In this document: positions 1-8,680 of the stretch, piece after piece | Position numbering within the stretch: position 1 is the first letter of the stretch | How the letters are laid out: each line of letters begins with the position of its first letter | Program-made: the position numbers and the translations under genes | Notes under the pieces: generated by a model | Told to the model about the DNA's origin: nothing | Database searches by the model: none | Seen by the model: the letters and a program-made list of their open reading frames with translations, nothing else | NCBI GenBank assembly: GCA_965277425.1 | Contig: CBDICR010000007.1 | Location: 682,001 to 746,000, forward strand | Length of the DNA stretch: 64,000 bases | Reading direction: 5' to 3' | DNA from: Poindextera sp965277425 | Lineage (GTDB): Bacteria > Pseudomonadota > Alphaproteobacteria > Caulobacterales > Caulobacteraceae

Positions 1-960
1 TTCTGCAATGTCCGTGAAAGCGCCGTCATCCAGGCGCTGGACGCCAAGACCATCTATGCGGTGCCGCTGGACTATCATCGGCAGGGCCTGGACGCCGAGG
101 TGCTGTCGGTCTTCGGCCTCGGCGATGCGCCGGCGCCGGATCTGACGCGCTGGGAGGCGATCACCGAGACCCTGACCCACCCGGACGGCGACGTCACCAT
201 CGCCGTGGTCGGCAAGTACACGGTGCTGAAGGACGCCTATAAGTCCTACATCGAGGCCCTGGTGCACGGCGGCGTGGCCAACAATGTCGGGGTGAACATC
301 GACTGGGTCGAATCCGAGGAGCTGGAATCCGATCCGCAGGCCGCCGTCGAGCGGCTGGAAAACGCCGACGGGGTCCTGGTGCCGGGCGCTTTCGGCGAGC
401 GCGGCTCCGACGGCATGCTGCGCGCGGTCAGGTTCGCCCGCGAACACGATGTGCCCTATTTCGGCGTCTGTTTCGGCATGCAGATGGCGGTGATCGAGGC
501 GGCGCGGAACCTGGCCGGCCTGGCTTGCGCCTCCTCGAGCGAATTCGGCCCCACCACCGAACCGGTCGTCGGCCTGATGACCGAATGGACTCAAGGTAAC
601 GAACGCGTGCGCCGCCAGGAGGGCGATGACCTGGGCGGCACCATGCGGCTGGGCGCCTATGAGGCGGTGCTGAAGGCCGGCTCGATGATCTGCGGCATCT
701 ACGGCGCGGCCTCCATCTTTGAGCGGCACCGGCACCGCTACGAGGTCAATATTGGCTATCGCCAGGTGCTGGAGGACGTCGGCCTGAAGTTCGCCGGCCT
801 GTCGCCGGACGGCGTCCTGCCGGAGACGATGGAACGGGAGGATCACCCCTGGTTCGTCGGCGTCCAGTTCCACCCGGAGCTGAAGAGCCGCCCCTTCGCG
901 CCGCACCCGCTCTACGCCAGCTTCATCGCTGCGGCCAAGCACAAGAGCCGGCTGGTGTGA
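1..960 (+). CDS. pyrG: CTP synthase, C-terminal part (5' end outside window)
   Basis: CTP synthase converts UTP to CTP with glutamine as ammonia donor, in the cytosol. The reading frame is open from base 1, so the N-terminal synthetase half is mostly outside the window; 319 residues are visible. They hold the end of the synthase domain (FCNVRESAVIQALD, then a substrate-contact region ending in YHRQGL) and a complete class I glutamine amidotransferase domain. The nucleophile Cys lies in GVCFGMQ (codon at 469-471) and the His/Glu pair in QFHPE near the C-terminus. The usual motif reads GICLGMQ, so the Phe is a small variation. The stop overlaps the start of the next gene by 3 bases. Confidence 0.97.
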   Translation, partial: FCNVRESAVIQALDAKTIYAVPLDYHRQGLDAEVLSVFGLGDAPAPDLTRWEAITETLTHPDGDVTIAVVGKYTVLKDAYKSYIEALVHGGVANNVGVNIDWVESEELESDPQAAVERLENADGVLVPGAFGERGSDGMLRAVRFAREHDVPYFGVCFGMQMAVIEAARNLAGLACASSSEFGPTTEPVVGLMTEWTQGNERVRRQEGDDLGGTMRLGAYEAVLKAGSMICGIYGAASIFERHRHRYEVNIGYRQVLEDVGLKFAGLSPDGVLPETMEREDHPWFVGVQFHPELKSRPFAPHPLYASFIAAAKHKSRLV

Positions 961-1298
961 CCGAGAACCTCGTCCGCCGCTTGGCGCTGGAGCTGCCGGA
1001 GACGGTGGAGGCCGATCACCACGGCAAGGCGGCTTTCGTCGTCGCCGGCAAGATCCTGTGCACCCTCCACACCGACCGGCCGCGCATCATGGTGAAGCTG
1101 GAGGCCGAGGATCAGCACAATCTCGCCGCCGCCCATCCGGACCTCATCGAACCGGTCCCCGGCTATTGGGGCCGCAAAGGCTCGACCTTCGTCCGTTACG
1201 AGCAGGCGGACGAGGCGCTGTTGCGCACCCTGCTGTGGATGGCCTGGACCCACGTCGCGCCGAAAAAGCTGGTCAAGGCCTCTCGGCTGGCCATGTGA
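957..1298 (+). CDS. MmcQ/YjbR family protein
   Basis: This is a 113-residue protein of the MmcQ/YjbR type, a small fold sometimes annotated as DNA-binding but without a settled function. The family pattern is visible: an N-terminal helix with LELPETVEADH, a central KILCTLH strand, DRPRIMVKLEAED, and a C-terminal segment with WMAWTHVAPKKL. The GTG start overlaps the pyrG stop in a GTGA arrangement, which suggests translational coupling to pyrG. Length fits the family. Confidence 0.8.
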   Translation: MTENLVRRLALELPETVEADHHGKAAFVVAGKILCTLHTDRPRIMVKLEAEDQHNLAAAHPDLIEPVPGYWGRKGSTFVRYEQADEALLRTLLWMAWTHVAPKKLVKASRLAM

Positions 1299-1382
1299 AG
1301 GGCGGTCCTGTCGAAATCGCTTGACGACGAACGTCATGGGGTCGGCGTCGAGAGGTGCGCCGCACGCTTCATGGAGGCAATC

Positions 1383-1724
1383 ATGCAGTATTTGTTGATG
1401 ATCTACGGCGACGAATCCGCCGGAGCGAAGATGAGTCCTGCCGACTTGAGCGGAAGGACGGCGGCCTATCAGGCCTATACCGACGCCATGCGCGCCGCGG
1501 GGGCCTTCGTCGCGGGCGACCGGCTGCACGCCTCGACCGCCGCGACCACGGTCAAGGTGATCGACGGCAAGGCCCAGGTGCTCGACGGCCCCTATGCCGA
1601 GACCAAGGAACAGCTCGCCGGCTATTACATCGTCGAGGTCGCCGACCTGGACGCGGCCCTGAGCTGGGCTGCGCGCTGCCCGGGCGCGAGCGCCGGGACC
1701 ATGGAAGTGCGGCCGATCTATTAG
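1383..1724 (+). CDS. YciI/DGPF-domain protein
   Basis: This 113-residue protein belongs to the YCII-related (DGPF) family, an alpha-beta fold related to ferredoxin-like dimers. The family signature is seen as VLDGPYAETKEQLAGYYI, and the end reads MEVRPIY, as is typical. I chose ATG 1383 over ATG 1371 because GGAG at 1373-1376 sits at the right distance before 1383. The next gene starts 4 bases downstream and encodes an ECF sigma factor of the class that is usually paired with DGPF proteins, so the two are probably co-transcribed and functionally linked. The biochemical role of DGPF proteins is not established. Confidence 0.85.
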   Translation: MQYLLMIYGDESAGAKMSPADLSGRTAAYQAYTDAMRAAGAFVAGDRLHASTAATTVKVIDGKAQVLDGPYAETKEQLAGYYIVEVADLDAALSWAARCPGASAGTMEVRPIY

Positions 1725-1728
1725 GCGC

Positions 1729-3021
1729 GTGTCGGGGTCTAGGAACACGGCTGAGGCGGGCAGGGCGGCGGAAGCCGCCGCCCGCCGCAGCTACGGCAAG
1801 CTGCTCGCCTGGCTGGCGACCCAGACCCGCGACGTCGCCGCCGCCGAGGACGCCCTGGCCGAAGCCTTCGCCAGCGCGCTGGAGACCTGGCCGAGGACCG
1901 GCGTTCCCCGCGTCCCGGAAGCCTGGCTGCTGTCGGCGGCCCGTCGGCGCGCCATCGATGCGGGCCGGCGCGCGCAAACCCGTTCCAACGCCGAGCGCGA
2001 GATCGTCATGCGGATCGAGGAGCTTGAGGCCGAGGCGGCCAGGCAGGGCGTTCATGGCGACGAACGCCTGCGGCTGATCTTCGCCTGCGCCCACCCGGCG
2101 ATCGATGCCGGGGCGCGGGCGCCGCTGATCCTGCAGACCATCCTCGGCTTGGACGCCGCGGCCATCGCCTCGGCCTTTCTGGTCTCGCCGGCCAGCATGG
2201 GCCAGCGCCTGGTGCGCGCCAAACGCAAGCTTCGCGACGCCGGCATCCCTTTCGCCGTGCCCGAAGCGCCCGAACTGCCGGCGCGGCTCGATGCGGTGCT
2301 GGACGCGGTCTATGCCGTCTTTACGCAAGGCTGGGCCGATCCGTCGGGCGTCGATCCGAAGTCGCGCGGCCTGACCGAGGAGGCGCTCTGGCTGGCGCGG
2401 CTGCTCAACACCGTCCTGCCCGATGAGCCGGAGACAGCGGGCCTTGCCGCGCTGATGCTTCACGCCGAGGCCAGGCGAGAGGCGCGACGCTCGGCCGGCG
2501 GCGACTTCATTCCCCTGTCCGAACAGCAAACCGGCGCCTGGAACCCCCGCCTGATCGCCGAGGCGGAGGCGCTGATCTTCAGGGCCGCGGCCTTTCGGCG
2601 CCCGGGCCGCTTCCAGATCGAGGCCGCCATCCAGTCCGCCCACGCCGACCGCCGCCGCACCGGGCGCACCGACTGGCCGGCCATCGCCGAACTCTATGAA
2701 GCGCTCTACGGGCTCACCGGCTCGATCGTGGTGGCGATCAACCGCGCGATGGCCATCGGCGAGGCGCGCGGGCCGCGCGCCGGCCTGACCGTCCTTGACG
2801 CGACGTGCGACCCGACCCGATTGGAGGCCTACCAGCCCTACTGGGCCGCCCGCGCCGAACTTCTGGCGCGAAGCGGGGACGCGGCCGCCGCTCACGCGGC
2901 CTATGATCGCGCCATCGGCCTGGAGGCCGACCCCGCGCTGAGGCGCTTTCTACAGGGCCGGCAAGGCGCGCTCGGTCGAGACGGACGGCGAAACCGCGAC
3001 CGCGCGCCGCATGGAAATTGA
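1729..3021 (+). CDS. ECF RNA polymerase sigma factor with C-terminal extension (ECF42-like)
   Basis: This 430-residue protein has sigma-70 region 2 (about residues 15-90, with AEDALAEAFASALETW), region 4 (about 110-165, ending QRLVRAKRKLR), and then a long C-terminal domain of the DUF6596/TPR-like type (from about 180). That architecture, with a DGPF gene immediately upstream, matches group ECF42, which is thought to be regulated through its C-terminal extension because no anti-sigma gene is nearby; none is seen here. GTG 1729 is used, 4 bases after the DGPF stop. The last 72 bases overlap the convergent gene on the other strand. Confidence 0.88.
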   Translation: MSGSRNTAEAGRAAEAAARRSYGKLLAWLATQTRDVAAAEDALAEAFASALETWPRTGVPRVPEAWLLSAARRRAIDAGRRAQTRSNAEREIVMRIEELEAEAARQGVHGDERLRLIFACAHPAIDAGARAPLILQTILGLDAAAIASAFLVSPASMGQRLVRAKRKLRDAGIPFAVPEAPELPARLDAVLDAVYAVFTQGWADPSGVDPKSRGLTEEALWLARLLNTVLPDEPETAGLAALMLHAEARREARRSAGGDFIPLSEQQTGAWNPRLIAEAEALIFRAAAFRRPGRFQIEAAIQSAHADRRRTGRTDWPAIAELYEALYGLTGSIVVAINRAMAIGEARGPRAGLTVLDATCDPTRLEAYQPYWAARAELLARSGDAAAAHAAYDRAIGLEADPALRRFLQGRQGALGRDGRRNRDRAPHGN

Positions 3022-3603
3022 ACCGAGCCGCCGCAGGCTCGCGGCGTCATCCACGTCTTCAAGCTCGCGCAGATAGGCGAGCCGGCGGCCCCGCAGATTC
3101 GCTACCGTGTCGGCCAAGGCGTTCGGCGTCGACCAGCGGACACTCGCAAACGGCGGCTTGGGCCGCGCCCGCGCCGACAGGCCCACCAGCCAATAGCCTC
3201 CGTCGACCGCGGGGCCGAACACGGCGTCCGATCCACCAAGCGCCCGGAACGCCGTGGCCACGTCGCGCCGCCGCACCTGCGGCGCATCGCTGCCCACAAC
3301 CACCATGTCGCCGGCCGGGAGGCGCTTCGCCAGCCGATCCAGGCGCGCGCCCAGGTCGCCCGGCCCCTGCGCGATCGGGGTCGGACCCTTGACCCAGTCC
3401 ACCGGCCGATCCGGGGTCGCGGCGAGCCAGGTGGTCCAACGCCGATCGCCGGCGAGTTCCCGCAGGATGGCGGCGAGCGCGAACCGCTGGAACCTCCAGG
3501 CGGCCGATTCGCCGAGCTCGGCGGCCAGGCGGCGCTTGCCGGCCCCGAAGCGCGGCCGTCGCGCGAAGATCACCAGATGCCGCGATCCTCGCCTACCGCT
3601 CAT
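2950..3603 (-). CDS. TIGR04282-type glycosyltransferase (rSAM-associated transferase 1)
   Basis: This 217-residue protein matches the DUF2064/TIGR04282 family, a GT-A fold nucleotidyl or glycosyl transferase-like group. Visible features are the N-terminal VIFARRPRFGAGKRRLA (the KxRL type of nucleotide-binding loop), VVVGSDAPQVRRRDV with the acidic metal-site region, and FGPAVDGGYWLVGL. It is the third gene of a minus-strand operon (radical SAM, TIGR04283, TIGR04282); its ATG overlaps the previous gene by 11 bases. In other genomes the pair travels with a radical SAM protein; an arsenosugar-type role has been proposed for relatives but is not proven for this one. Confidence 0.85.
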   Translation of the reverse strand: MSGRRGSRHLVIFARRPRFGAGKRRLAAELGESAAWRFQRFALAAILRELAGDRRWTTWLAATPDRPVDWVKGPTPIAQGPGDLGARLDRLAKRLPAGDMVVVGSDAPQVRRRDVATAFRALGGSDAVFGPAVDGGYWLVGLSARARPKPPFASVRWSTPNALADTVANLRGRRLAYLRELEDVDDAASLRRLGSISMRRAVAVSPSVSTERALPAL

Positions 3604-4300
3604 AGACCCGCGCGATCCGTTCGGGCGAGACCCCGAGGTGAAAGAGCGCCAGGCAGGTCAGGTTTCGCAGGCTGCGGCGCATCCACCCGTCCCGGCGCCA
3701 GCGATCGGCCGAGGTCATGGCGAAGGCGTCGAGACGGACGAGCCGCCTGCGACCCAGACGGCGGACCAGGTCGACATCCTCCATCAGCGGAATGTCGGCG
3801 TAACCGCCGACCCGCTGGAGCCGGTCGCGATGGATCAGCAGGCCCTGGTCGCCATAGGGCAGGCCAAACCAGCGTACGCGCGCCTCCACCAGCCGTTCGA
3901 GCAGGCTGGCGCGCCAGCCGCGGTGATCGAGCCTGAAGGCGAAGACGGCGAACCCATCGACCGCGTCGGGGCGGCTGGCCCAGGCGCCGACCGCCTGGAT
4001 CCATCCGGCCTGCAGGCAGGTGTCGGCATGCAAAAAGAGCAGCCAGGGTCCGCGGGCGCGCGCCGTCCCGGCGCGCAATTGCGCACCCCGCCCGCGTCGC
4101 GCAGCTAAGATGGTGGCCCCGCGACCGCGGGCGACCGCGAGCGTGTCGTCGCCGGAACCCCCGTCGACGACGATCACCTCGGCCCCGATCGCCTCGCCGA
4201 TACCATCGAGACAGGCGCCGAGGGTGCGACCCGCATTCAGGGTCGGGACGACAATCGACAGATCGGCCGGACGGAAAGCGGCCCCGGACCCGGCGGTCAC
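3593..4300 (-). CDS. TIGR04283-type family 2 glycosyltransferase (rSAM-associated transferase 2)
   Basis: This 235-residue family 2 glycosyltransferase starts with the standard SIVVPTLNAGRTL strand-loop and has VIVVDGGSGDDT, LFLHADTCLQ (the DxD-like HAD motif), GLPYGDQGLLIHRD and PLMEDVDLVRRL, all characteristic of the TIGR04283 group. A longer open frame extends upstream, but GTG 4300 overlaps the radical SAM stop in a GTGA arrangement and gives the family's normal length. It overlaps the next gene by 11 bases. No membrane segment is visible, so it is probably cytosolic. The sugar donor and acceptor are unknown. Confidence 0.87.
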   Translation of the reverse strand: MTAGSGAAFRPADLSIVVPTLNAGRTLGACLDGIGEAIGAEVIVVDGGSGDDTLAVARGRGATILAARRGRGAQLRAGTARARGPWLLFLHADTCLQAGWIQAVGAWASRPDAVDGFAVFAFRLDHRGWRASLLERLVEARVRWFGLPYGDQGLLIHRDRLQRVGGYADIPLMEDVDLVRRLGRRRLVRLDAFAMTSADRWRRDGWMRRSLRNLTCLALFHLGVSPERIARVYER

Positions 4301-5280
4301 GACCGGCTGCAGCTTGCGCCGCCAAGGACACAGAATCGGGCGCAATGGGGATGGTTCAACCAAACGCTCCCCAGCGCCCGGGCCAGGGACGGTCCAAGCT
4401 CGAACTGGGGATCGTAGGGCGTGAGCGTGCAGGCGACGACCGCCGGCCTGTCCTGGCCCTTGCGCTTCACCACCATGCGGCTTGACGAACACATCATCGT
4501 CGCCGGCGACTTGCCCAATATCCCCCAGCAGGCCTCGGTAATCTCCGGGACGTCGAGGCCGGCGTTCATTTCCGGAAAAAGGACAAGCTGGGCCGCGTCA
4601 TCGGCGTCCAGCGCCAGGTCCAGCGCCTTGAAAAGCCCGCCATAGCCCGCCCGCGCCGCCGCCTCGGACTCTCCGGGCAGAAGCCGCCCCGCCACGGCGA
4701 CGGCGAACCCGCGCCTCGCCAGCCATGACAGGCCCTCGATCGCCGGCGCCCAGGTCTCGGCGCCGCGTTCGGCTTCGTGCACGGCGGCGCTGTAATGGTC
4801 GAGACTGACCCTGAGGGTCAGCCGCTCGCCATGGCGCTTCAAAAGATCGAGCAGGTCGGCGTCCCAACGCCGCATGGGTTTCATGGCGTTGGTCAACACC
4901 AGGACATCGAAGCCGCCCCCGAGCGCCGCGTCGATCATCGGGATGATCTCGCGGTTCATGAAGGGCTCGCCGCCCGTGAAGCCGATCTCGCGCGTCTTCA
5001 GCCCAAGACTGGATATCTCGTCCAGATAGGCCTGGACCTCGGCGGCGGCGAGATAGACCAGGGCGTCGTTCCTGGGCGAACTCTCGATGTAGCAGTTCAG
5101 GCAGGCGATATTGCATAAGGAGCCGGTGTTGAACCAAAGCGTGGTCAGCGCGCTCAGCGCCACCGACGCCCGCGCCGCGCCGTCGGCGGTTACGCGCGGA
5201 TCGCGAAACTTGTCGGCGCGCAGAGGGGGCGAGGCAGGGGCCAGAAAGGGCGAGGCGTTTGCCATGGATTGCAAAATCAC
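4297..5280 (-). CDS. Radical SAM protein of the rSAM/glycosyltransferase cluster
   Basis: This 327-residue protein carries the radical SAM motif CxxxCxxC at Cys56, Cys60 and Cys63 (SLCNIACLNCYIESSP), followed by GFTGGEPFMN, the SAM-binding GGEP loop. Further cysteines occur late in the protein (MMCSSS, VACTL, HCARFCVLGGASC), possibly ligands of an auxiliary cluster. The wording around the motif is not that of ArsS, so I do not call it arsS. ATG 5280 has GGAG five bases upstream. It leads the operon with the two glycosyltransferases and is divergent from the flavoprotein at 5432 across 151 bases. The substrate is unknown. Confidence 0.85.
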   Translation of the reverse strand: MILQSMANASPFLAPASPPLRADKFRDPRVTADGAARASVALSALTTLWFNTGSLCNIACLNCYIESSPRNDALVYLAAAEVQAYLDEISSLGLKTREIGFTGGEPFMNREIIPMIDAALGGGFDVLVLTNAMKPMRRWDADLLDLLKRHGERLTLRVSLDHYSAAVHEAERGAETWAPAIEGLSWLARRGFAVAVAGRLLPGESEAAARAGYGGLFKALDLALDADDAAQLVLFPEMNAGLDVPEITEACWGILGKSPATMMCSSSRMVVKRKGQDRPAVVACTLTPYDPQFELGPSLARALGSVWLNHPHCARFCVLGGASCSRS

Positions 5281-5431
5281 TGGGCTCCGGACGTGGTGCG
5301 CCGGGTGGCGCGGCGCAACGCGCCGCTTTTAGATCGTGCGGGCGCGCCACACGATCCTAAACGTCGCGCGCGTCCGCGCCGATCCGTGCCAAGCTCATCG
5401 GCGTGACCGGGCGTCGGAGATTTGAACAGGC
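5281..5431. promoter_or_regulatory. Divergent promoter region, radical SAM operon / flavoprotein
   Basis: This 151-base gap separates two divergently oriented transcription units and should hold both promoters. It contains a GC-rich stretch with repeated GGCGCGC units. I could not assign convincing -35/-10 pairs or an operator. Confidence 0.35.
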
Positions 5432-6553
5432 ATGAGGCTGCGCGTCCTCCTTGTCGGCGCCGGCCATGCTCACCTGCACGTCATCCACAATGCGCGGGCG
5501 TTGCGCACCGCCGGACTGGACCTCAGCCTGGTCAGTCCCGCGACCTTCTCCTATTCGGGCCTGGCGACCGGCGCCCTCTCCGGCGCGCTCAGCCTCGACG
5601 CCGGCCGGATCGATATCGCCGCGCTGGCGGCCGCTCACGCCGTCAGCCATCGCCCGCGATGGGTCGAGGCCATCGACCTGAGCCAAGGCCGGGCGCGCCT
5701 CGCCGGCGATGAGGCCATCGATTTTGACGTCGTTTCGCTGAATGTCGGCAGCACCGTCGCCTATCCGCGCGCCATGCTCGCTCGGCCCGGCGTCTGGCCG
5801 GTCAAGCCGCTCGAGGCGCTGCTGGACCTGCGGCTCGCCCTGCAGTCGGCGATCGCCGCTTCGGGCCGATGCCCGGCCATTGTGGTCGCCGGCGGCGGCC
5901 CGACCGCCTTCGAAGTCGCCGCGGCGCTTTGCGGCCTGTGCGAGCGGCTCGGCGCGCCGCCGCGCATCACCCTGGTCGGCCCCCGGATCGATGCGCCATG
6001 GGCGCCGCCGGGCGCGGCGGAGCGTTTGGTCTCGGCGCTGCGGTCCCGAGGCGTCGAACGCCGCGCCGATCGGGTCGCGACGCGCGATCCCGGCGGCTGC
6101 GGCCTGGAGTCCGGACAGTCCCTTGCCTGTGACATGCTGGTTCTCGCCACCGGCCTTGCGGCGCCCGAGCTCATTGGCGCGCTCGGCCTGGCCGTCGACG
6201 ACGAGGGCCGGTTGCGCGTGTCGCCGACCCTGCAGGCGCTGGACGATCGGCGGGTCTTCGCCGCGGGCGACTGCGCGGTGATCGACGACGACCCGCGCCC
6301 ACGCCTTGGGGTGTTCGGGGTTCGCGCCGCACCCGTCCTGGTTCAAAACCTGGCGGCGCTGGCGCACGGCGCCGCGATGGCGTCCTATCGACCGCAGCGA
6401 CGCTGGCTGTCGATCATGGACCTCGGCGACGGGACCGGGCTGGCCATGCGCGGTCGATGGTGGTGGCTGGGCCGCGCCGCCCTGGACCTGAAACGCTGGC
6501 TCGACCTGCGTTTCGTTCGGCGGGCGCGCCGGCCCCCGGCGCGGCTCAGATAA
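5432..6553 (+). CDS. FAD-dependent pyridine nucleotide-disulfide oxidoreductase (SelD-N/NDH-2-like)
   Basis: This 373-residue flavoprotein begins LLVGAGHAHLHVI, an FAD-binding loop of the GAGHAH type found in NADH dehydrogenase-like proteins and in the flavin domains fused to selenide-water dikinase. A second nucleotide-binding loop (VVAGGGPTAFEVA) lies near residue 150, and the FAD-closing motif (VFAAGDCAVI) near residue 275. The redox-active CxxC or CxxxxC of disulfide reductases is absent. The C-terminus is rich in Trp and Arg (RWWWLGRAALDLKRW), which could support membrane association. Its 3' end overlaps the convergent gene by 8 bases. Confidence 0.82.
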   Translation: MRLRVLLVGAGHAHLHVIHNARALRTAGLDLSLVSPATFSYSGLATGALSGALSLDAGRIDIAALAAAHAVSHRPRWVEAIDLSQGRARLAGDEAIDFDVVSLNVGSTVAYPRAMLARPGVWPVKPLEALLDLRLALQSAIAASGRCPAIVVAGGGPTAFEVAAALCGLCERLGAPPRITLVGPRIDAPWAPPGAAERLVSALRSRGVERRADRVATRDPGGCGLESGQSLACDMLVLATGLAAPELIGALGLAVDDEGRLRVSPTLQALDDRRVFAAGDCAVIDDDPRPRLGVFGVRAAPVLVQNLAALAHGAAMASYRPQRRWLSIMDLGDGTGLAMRGRWWWLGRAALDLKRWLDLRFVRRARRPPARLR

Positions 6554-7967
6554 ATCGCTTGAGCCCGGACGCCAGCAGCCGGGTCCGGCTGGAAAACAGG
6601 GCGGCGGCATACCATTGCCCGGCCAGGCGTTTGCTGATTTCGCCGCGCGTGGGGTAGGGCGCGATCGCGCCGGCCACCTGGCTGAGCTTCAAGCCCGCCG
6701 ACATGGCCAGGGCCCACAGATGGATGTGGTCGCCGGCGTGTCGCCCGACAAGGGTGACGCCGAGCACCTTGCCCTTGCCGGTGGTGATCAGCTTGCCGAA
6801 GCCGCGCGTTTCGCCCTCGGCCTGGGCGCGGTCGTTGTCGGCGATCTCCAGGCGTTCGACGCGAACCCCGTCGCCGTGGGCCTCGCGGGCGTCCGCCTCG
6901 CCGATGCCGATCGCCGCCAGTTCGGGGTCGGCATAGGTCACCCGGGGAACGATCAGGGCCTCGACGCTCACCGGCAGTCCGAAGACAGCCCGGCGGATGA
7001 CCAGCCCCGCCTGGGCGCCGGCCAGGTGGGTGAACTGACCGCGGCCGGCGGCGTCACCGACGGCGAAGACGCGAGGGTTGGTCGATCGCAGGGCGTGGTC
7101 CGTCGTCACGCCCTCAAGGGTGCTGGCGATCTTGGCCTTGGCCAGGCCCAGGCCGTCCAGCGCGGCCGCGCGGCCGGCGGCGACAAGCAGATGCGAGCCG
7201 TCGATCCGCTGCTCGCCGCGCGGACCGCGCACGATGACCGCCGGCCCGGCTTCGACCCGAACCGCCTCGTGACCGGAAAGCAACCTCACGCCCTCGCGCG
7301 CCAGCTGGTCCAGGACGACACCGGCGCCGTCGCGGTCTTCCCGACCCAGCATGTCGCCGGCCTCGATGATGACCACCTCCGACCCCAGGCGGCGAAAGGC
7401 CTGGCCGAGCTCGATGCCGACCGGACCGCCGCCCAGCACGATCAGTTTCCGCGGTAGGCCGTCGAGGGAAAACACGGTCTCGTTGGTCAGGTGCGGGGTT
7501 TCGGCGAGGCCGGGGATGGGCGGGATGACCGGGCGTGAGCCCGTGGCGATGACGATCTTGCGGGCGCAGGCCTGGACCTCGTCGGTCGCCACCGTGCGGG
7601 GATCGATGAAATAGGCCCGCTCGCGGATCACCTGGACGCCGAGGCGCTCGAACCGGTCCTGGCTGTCATTGGGCGCGATCGCGGCGATGGCCGCATGCAC
7701 GTGCGCCATCACCTTGGCGAAATCGACCTCCACGCCGCGGGTCACGACGCCCAGCGCGGTCGAGCTTCGGGCGCTGTGGACGGCGCCGGCCGCGGCGATC
7801 AGGGCCTTGGACGGAACGCAGCCATGGTTCAGGCAATCGCCGCCCATTTCGCCCTTTTCGAAGAGAACCACCCGCAGACCCAGTTGCGCGGCCCCCGCCG
7901 CCACCGAAAGGCCGCCCGATCCGGCCCCGATGACGATCAGGTCGGCCTTGAGCCGCCGGCGGTTCAC
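6546..7967 (-). CDS. Mercuric reductase/dihydrolipoamide dehydrogenase-like flavoprotein
   Basis: This 473-residue FAD/NAD(P)H disulfide oxidoreductase has LIVIGAGSGGLSVA near the N-terminus, the redox pair in GGDCLNHGCVPSKALI, a second dinucleotide loop (IVLGGGPVGIELGQ), VFAVGDAAG, and the C-terminal dimerisation domain. There is no N-terminal heavy-metal domain and no CC pair at the C-terminus, so true mercuric reductase activity is unlikely. GTG 7967 overlaps the upstream TVP38 stop in a GTGA arrangement. It is the last gene of the DUF547-TVP38-reductase operon, an association of a TVP38 protein with a MerA-like reductase that recurs in bacteria with unknown function. Confidence 0.87.
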   Translation of the reverse strand: MNRRRLKADLIVIGAGSGGLSVAAGAAQLGLRVVLFEKGEMGGDCLNHGCVPSKALIAAAGAVHSARSSTALGVVTRGVEVDFAKVMAHVHAAIAAIAPNDSQDRFERLGVQVIRERAYFIDPRTVATDEVQACARKIVIATGSRPVIPPIPGLAETPHLTNETVFSLDGLPRKLIVLGGGPVGIELGQAFRRLGSEVVIIEAGDMLGREDRDGAGVVLDQLAREGVRLLSGHEAVRVEAGPAVIVRGPRGEQRIDGSHLLVAAGRAAALDGLGLAKAKIASTLEGVTTDHALRSTNPRVFAVGDAAGRGQFTHLAGAQAGLVIRRAVFGLPVSVEALIVPRVTYADPELAAIGIGEADAREAHGDGVRVERLEIADNDRAQAEGETRGFGKLITTGKGKVLGVTLVGRHAGDHIHLWALAMSAGLKLSQVAGAIAPYPTRGEISKRLAGQWYAAALFSSRTRLLASGLKRFI

Positions 7968-8680
7968 GCGGCCTTGCCCGATCGGGCCTTGAAGCGCTGG
8001 AAGAGCGTGGTCGCCAGGCAAAGCAGGCCGAGGCCCGCCAGCGGCGCAAGGATGCGGGGCTCGAAAATGACGCCGAGATTCGGCGTCTGGCCGCGCGCGA
8101 AGACCGCGCCGATGCCCGCGCCGATGCCGCTATAGATGAAGGTCGCCGGCATGATCCCCAGAAAGGTCGCCAGCGCATAGGCCGGCAGCGGCGCATCGGC
8201 GAGGGCGGCGGCGATATTGACCAGCCAGAACGGCGCCAGGGGAATGAGGCGAAGGGTCAGGATGTAGCCGAACGCGCCGGCGGCGACGCCGTCGATCACC
8301 GCCTTCAGCTTGCCGCCCGACCGCTCGGCCTTTGCGCGCAGGGCCGCGCCAAGGGAGGTGCGCACCGCGAAGAACAGGATCACCGCGCCCAGGGTCGCGC
8401 CGATGACCGTCGCGCCGCCGCCGAGCCAGGTTCCAAAAAGATATCCGCCGCCAAGTGTGAGGATGGTGGCGCCGGGCAGGCTGGCGGCGGTGACGACCAT
8501 GTAGATGACCACGAAGGCGGCCAGAGCCAGGAGGCGGCGTCGGCCGATGAAATCGCGGAGAACCGCCTCATGGGTCCGCAGGGTGTCCAGACTGAGGTCG
8601 CGGGTCAGGCCGCTGGCCAGGAGGACGATGACCAGCAGGACGATCAGCGCGAGCGGCAGAAACCGCCGGAGCGACGTCAC
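7964..8680 (-). CDS. TVP38/TMEM64 family membrane protein (DedA-like)
   Basis: This 238-residue integral membrane protein has an N-terminal anchor (FLPLALIVLLVIVLLASG), a second hydrophobic stretch (ALAAFVVIYMVVTAAS), and the SNARE-associated/VTT domain with SLPGATILTLGGGYLFG and LRLIPLAPFWLVNIAAAL. VTT-domain proteins are linked to lipid scrambling or transport across the inner membrane. GTG 8680 overlaps the DUF547 stop in a GTGA arrangement, and its own stop overlaps the flavoprotein start, so the three genes are tightly coupled. Confidence 0.88.
   Translation of the reverse strand: MTSLRRFLPLALIVLLVIVLLASGLTRDLSLDTLRTHEAVLRDFIGRRRLLALAAFVVIYMVVTAASLPGATILTLGGGYLFGTWLGGGATVIGATLGAVILFFAVRTSLGAALRAKAERSGGKLKAVIDGVAAGAFGYILTLRLIPLAPFWLVNIAAALADAPLPAYALATFLGIMPATFIYSGIGAGIGAVFARGQTPNLGVIFEPRILAPLAGLGLLCLATTLFQRFKARSGKAA

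Noticed and set aside
912..2895. Long open frames on the minus strand opposite the pyrG end and the sigma factor gene
   Set aside because: They lie opposite well-supported genes, have no family motifs, and are rich in Arg, Gly and Ala, as expected for shadow frames in GC-rich DNA.
4297..5280. Annotation as ArsS and the block as an arsenosugar pathway
   Set aside because: The motif context differs from ArsS, and no arsM or arsenic transporter gene is in the window.
6546..7967. Annotation as mercuric reductase (merA)
   Set aside because: No N-terminal metal-binding domain, no C-terminal Cys pair, and no mer genes nearby. Only the general disulfide oxidoreductase family is supported.
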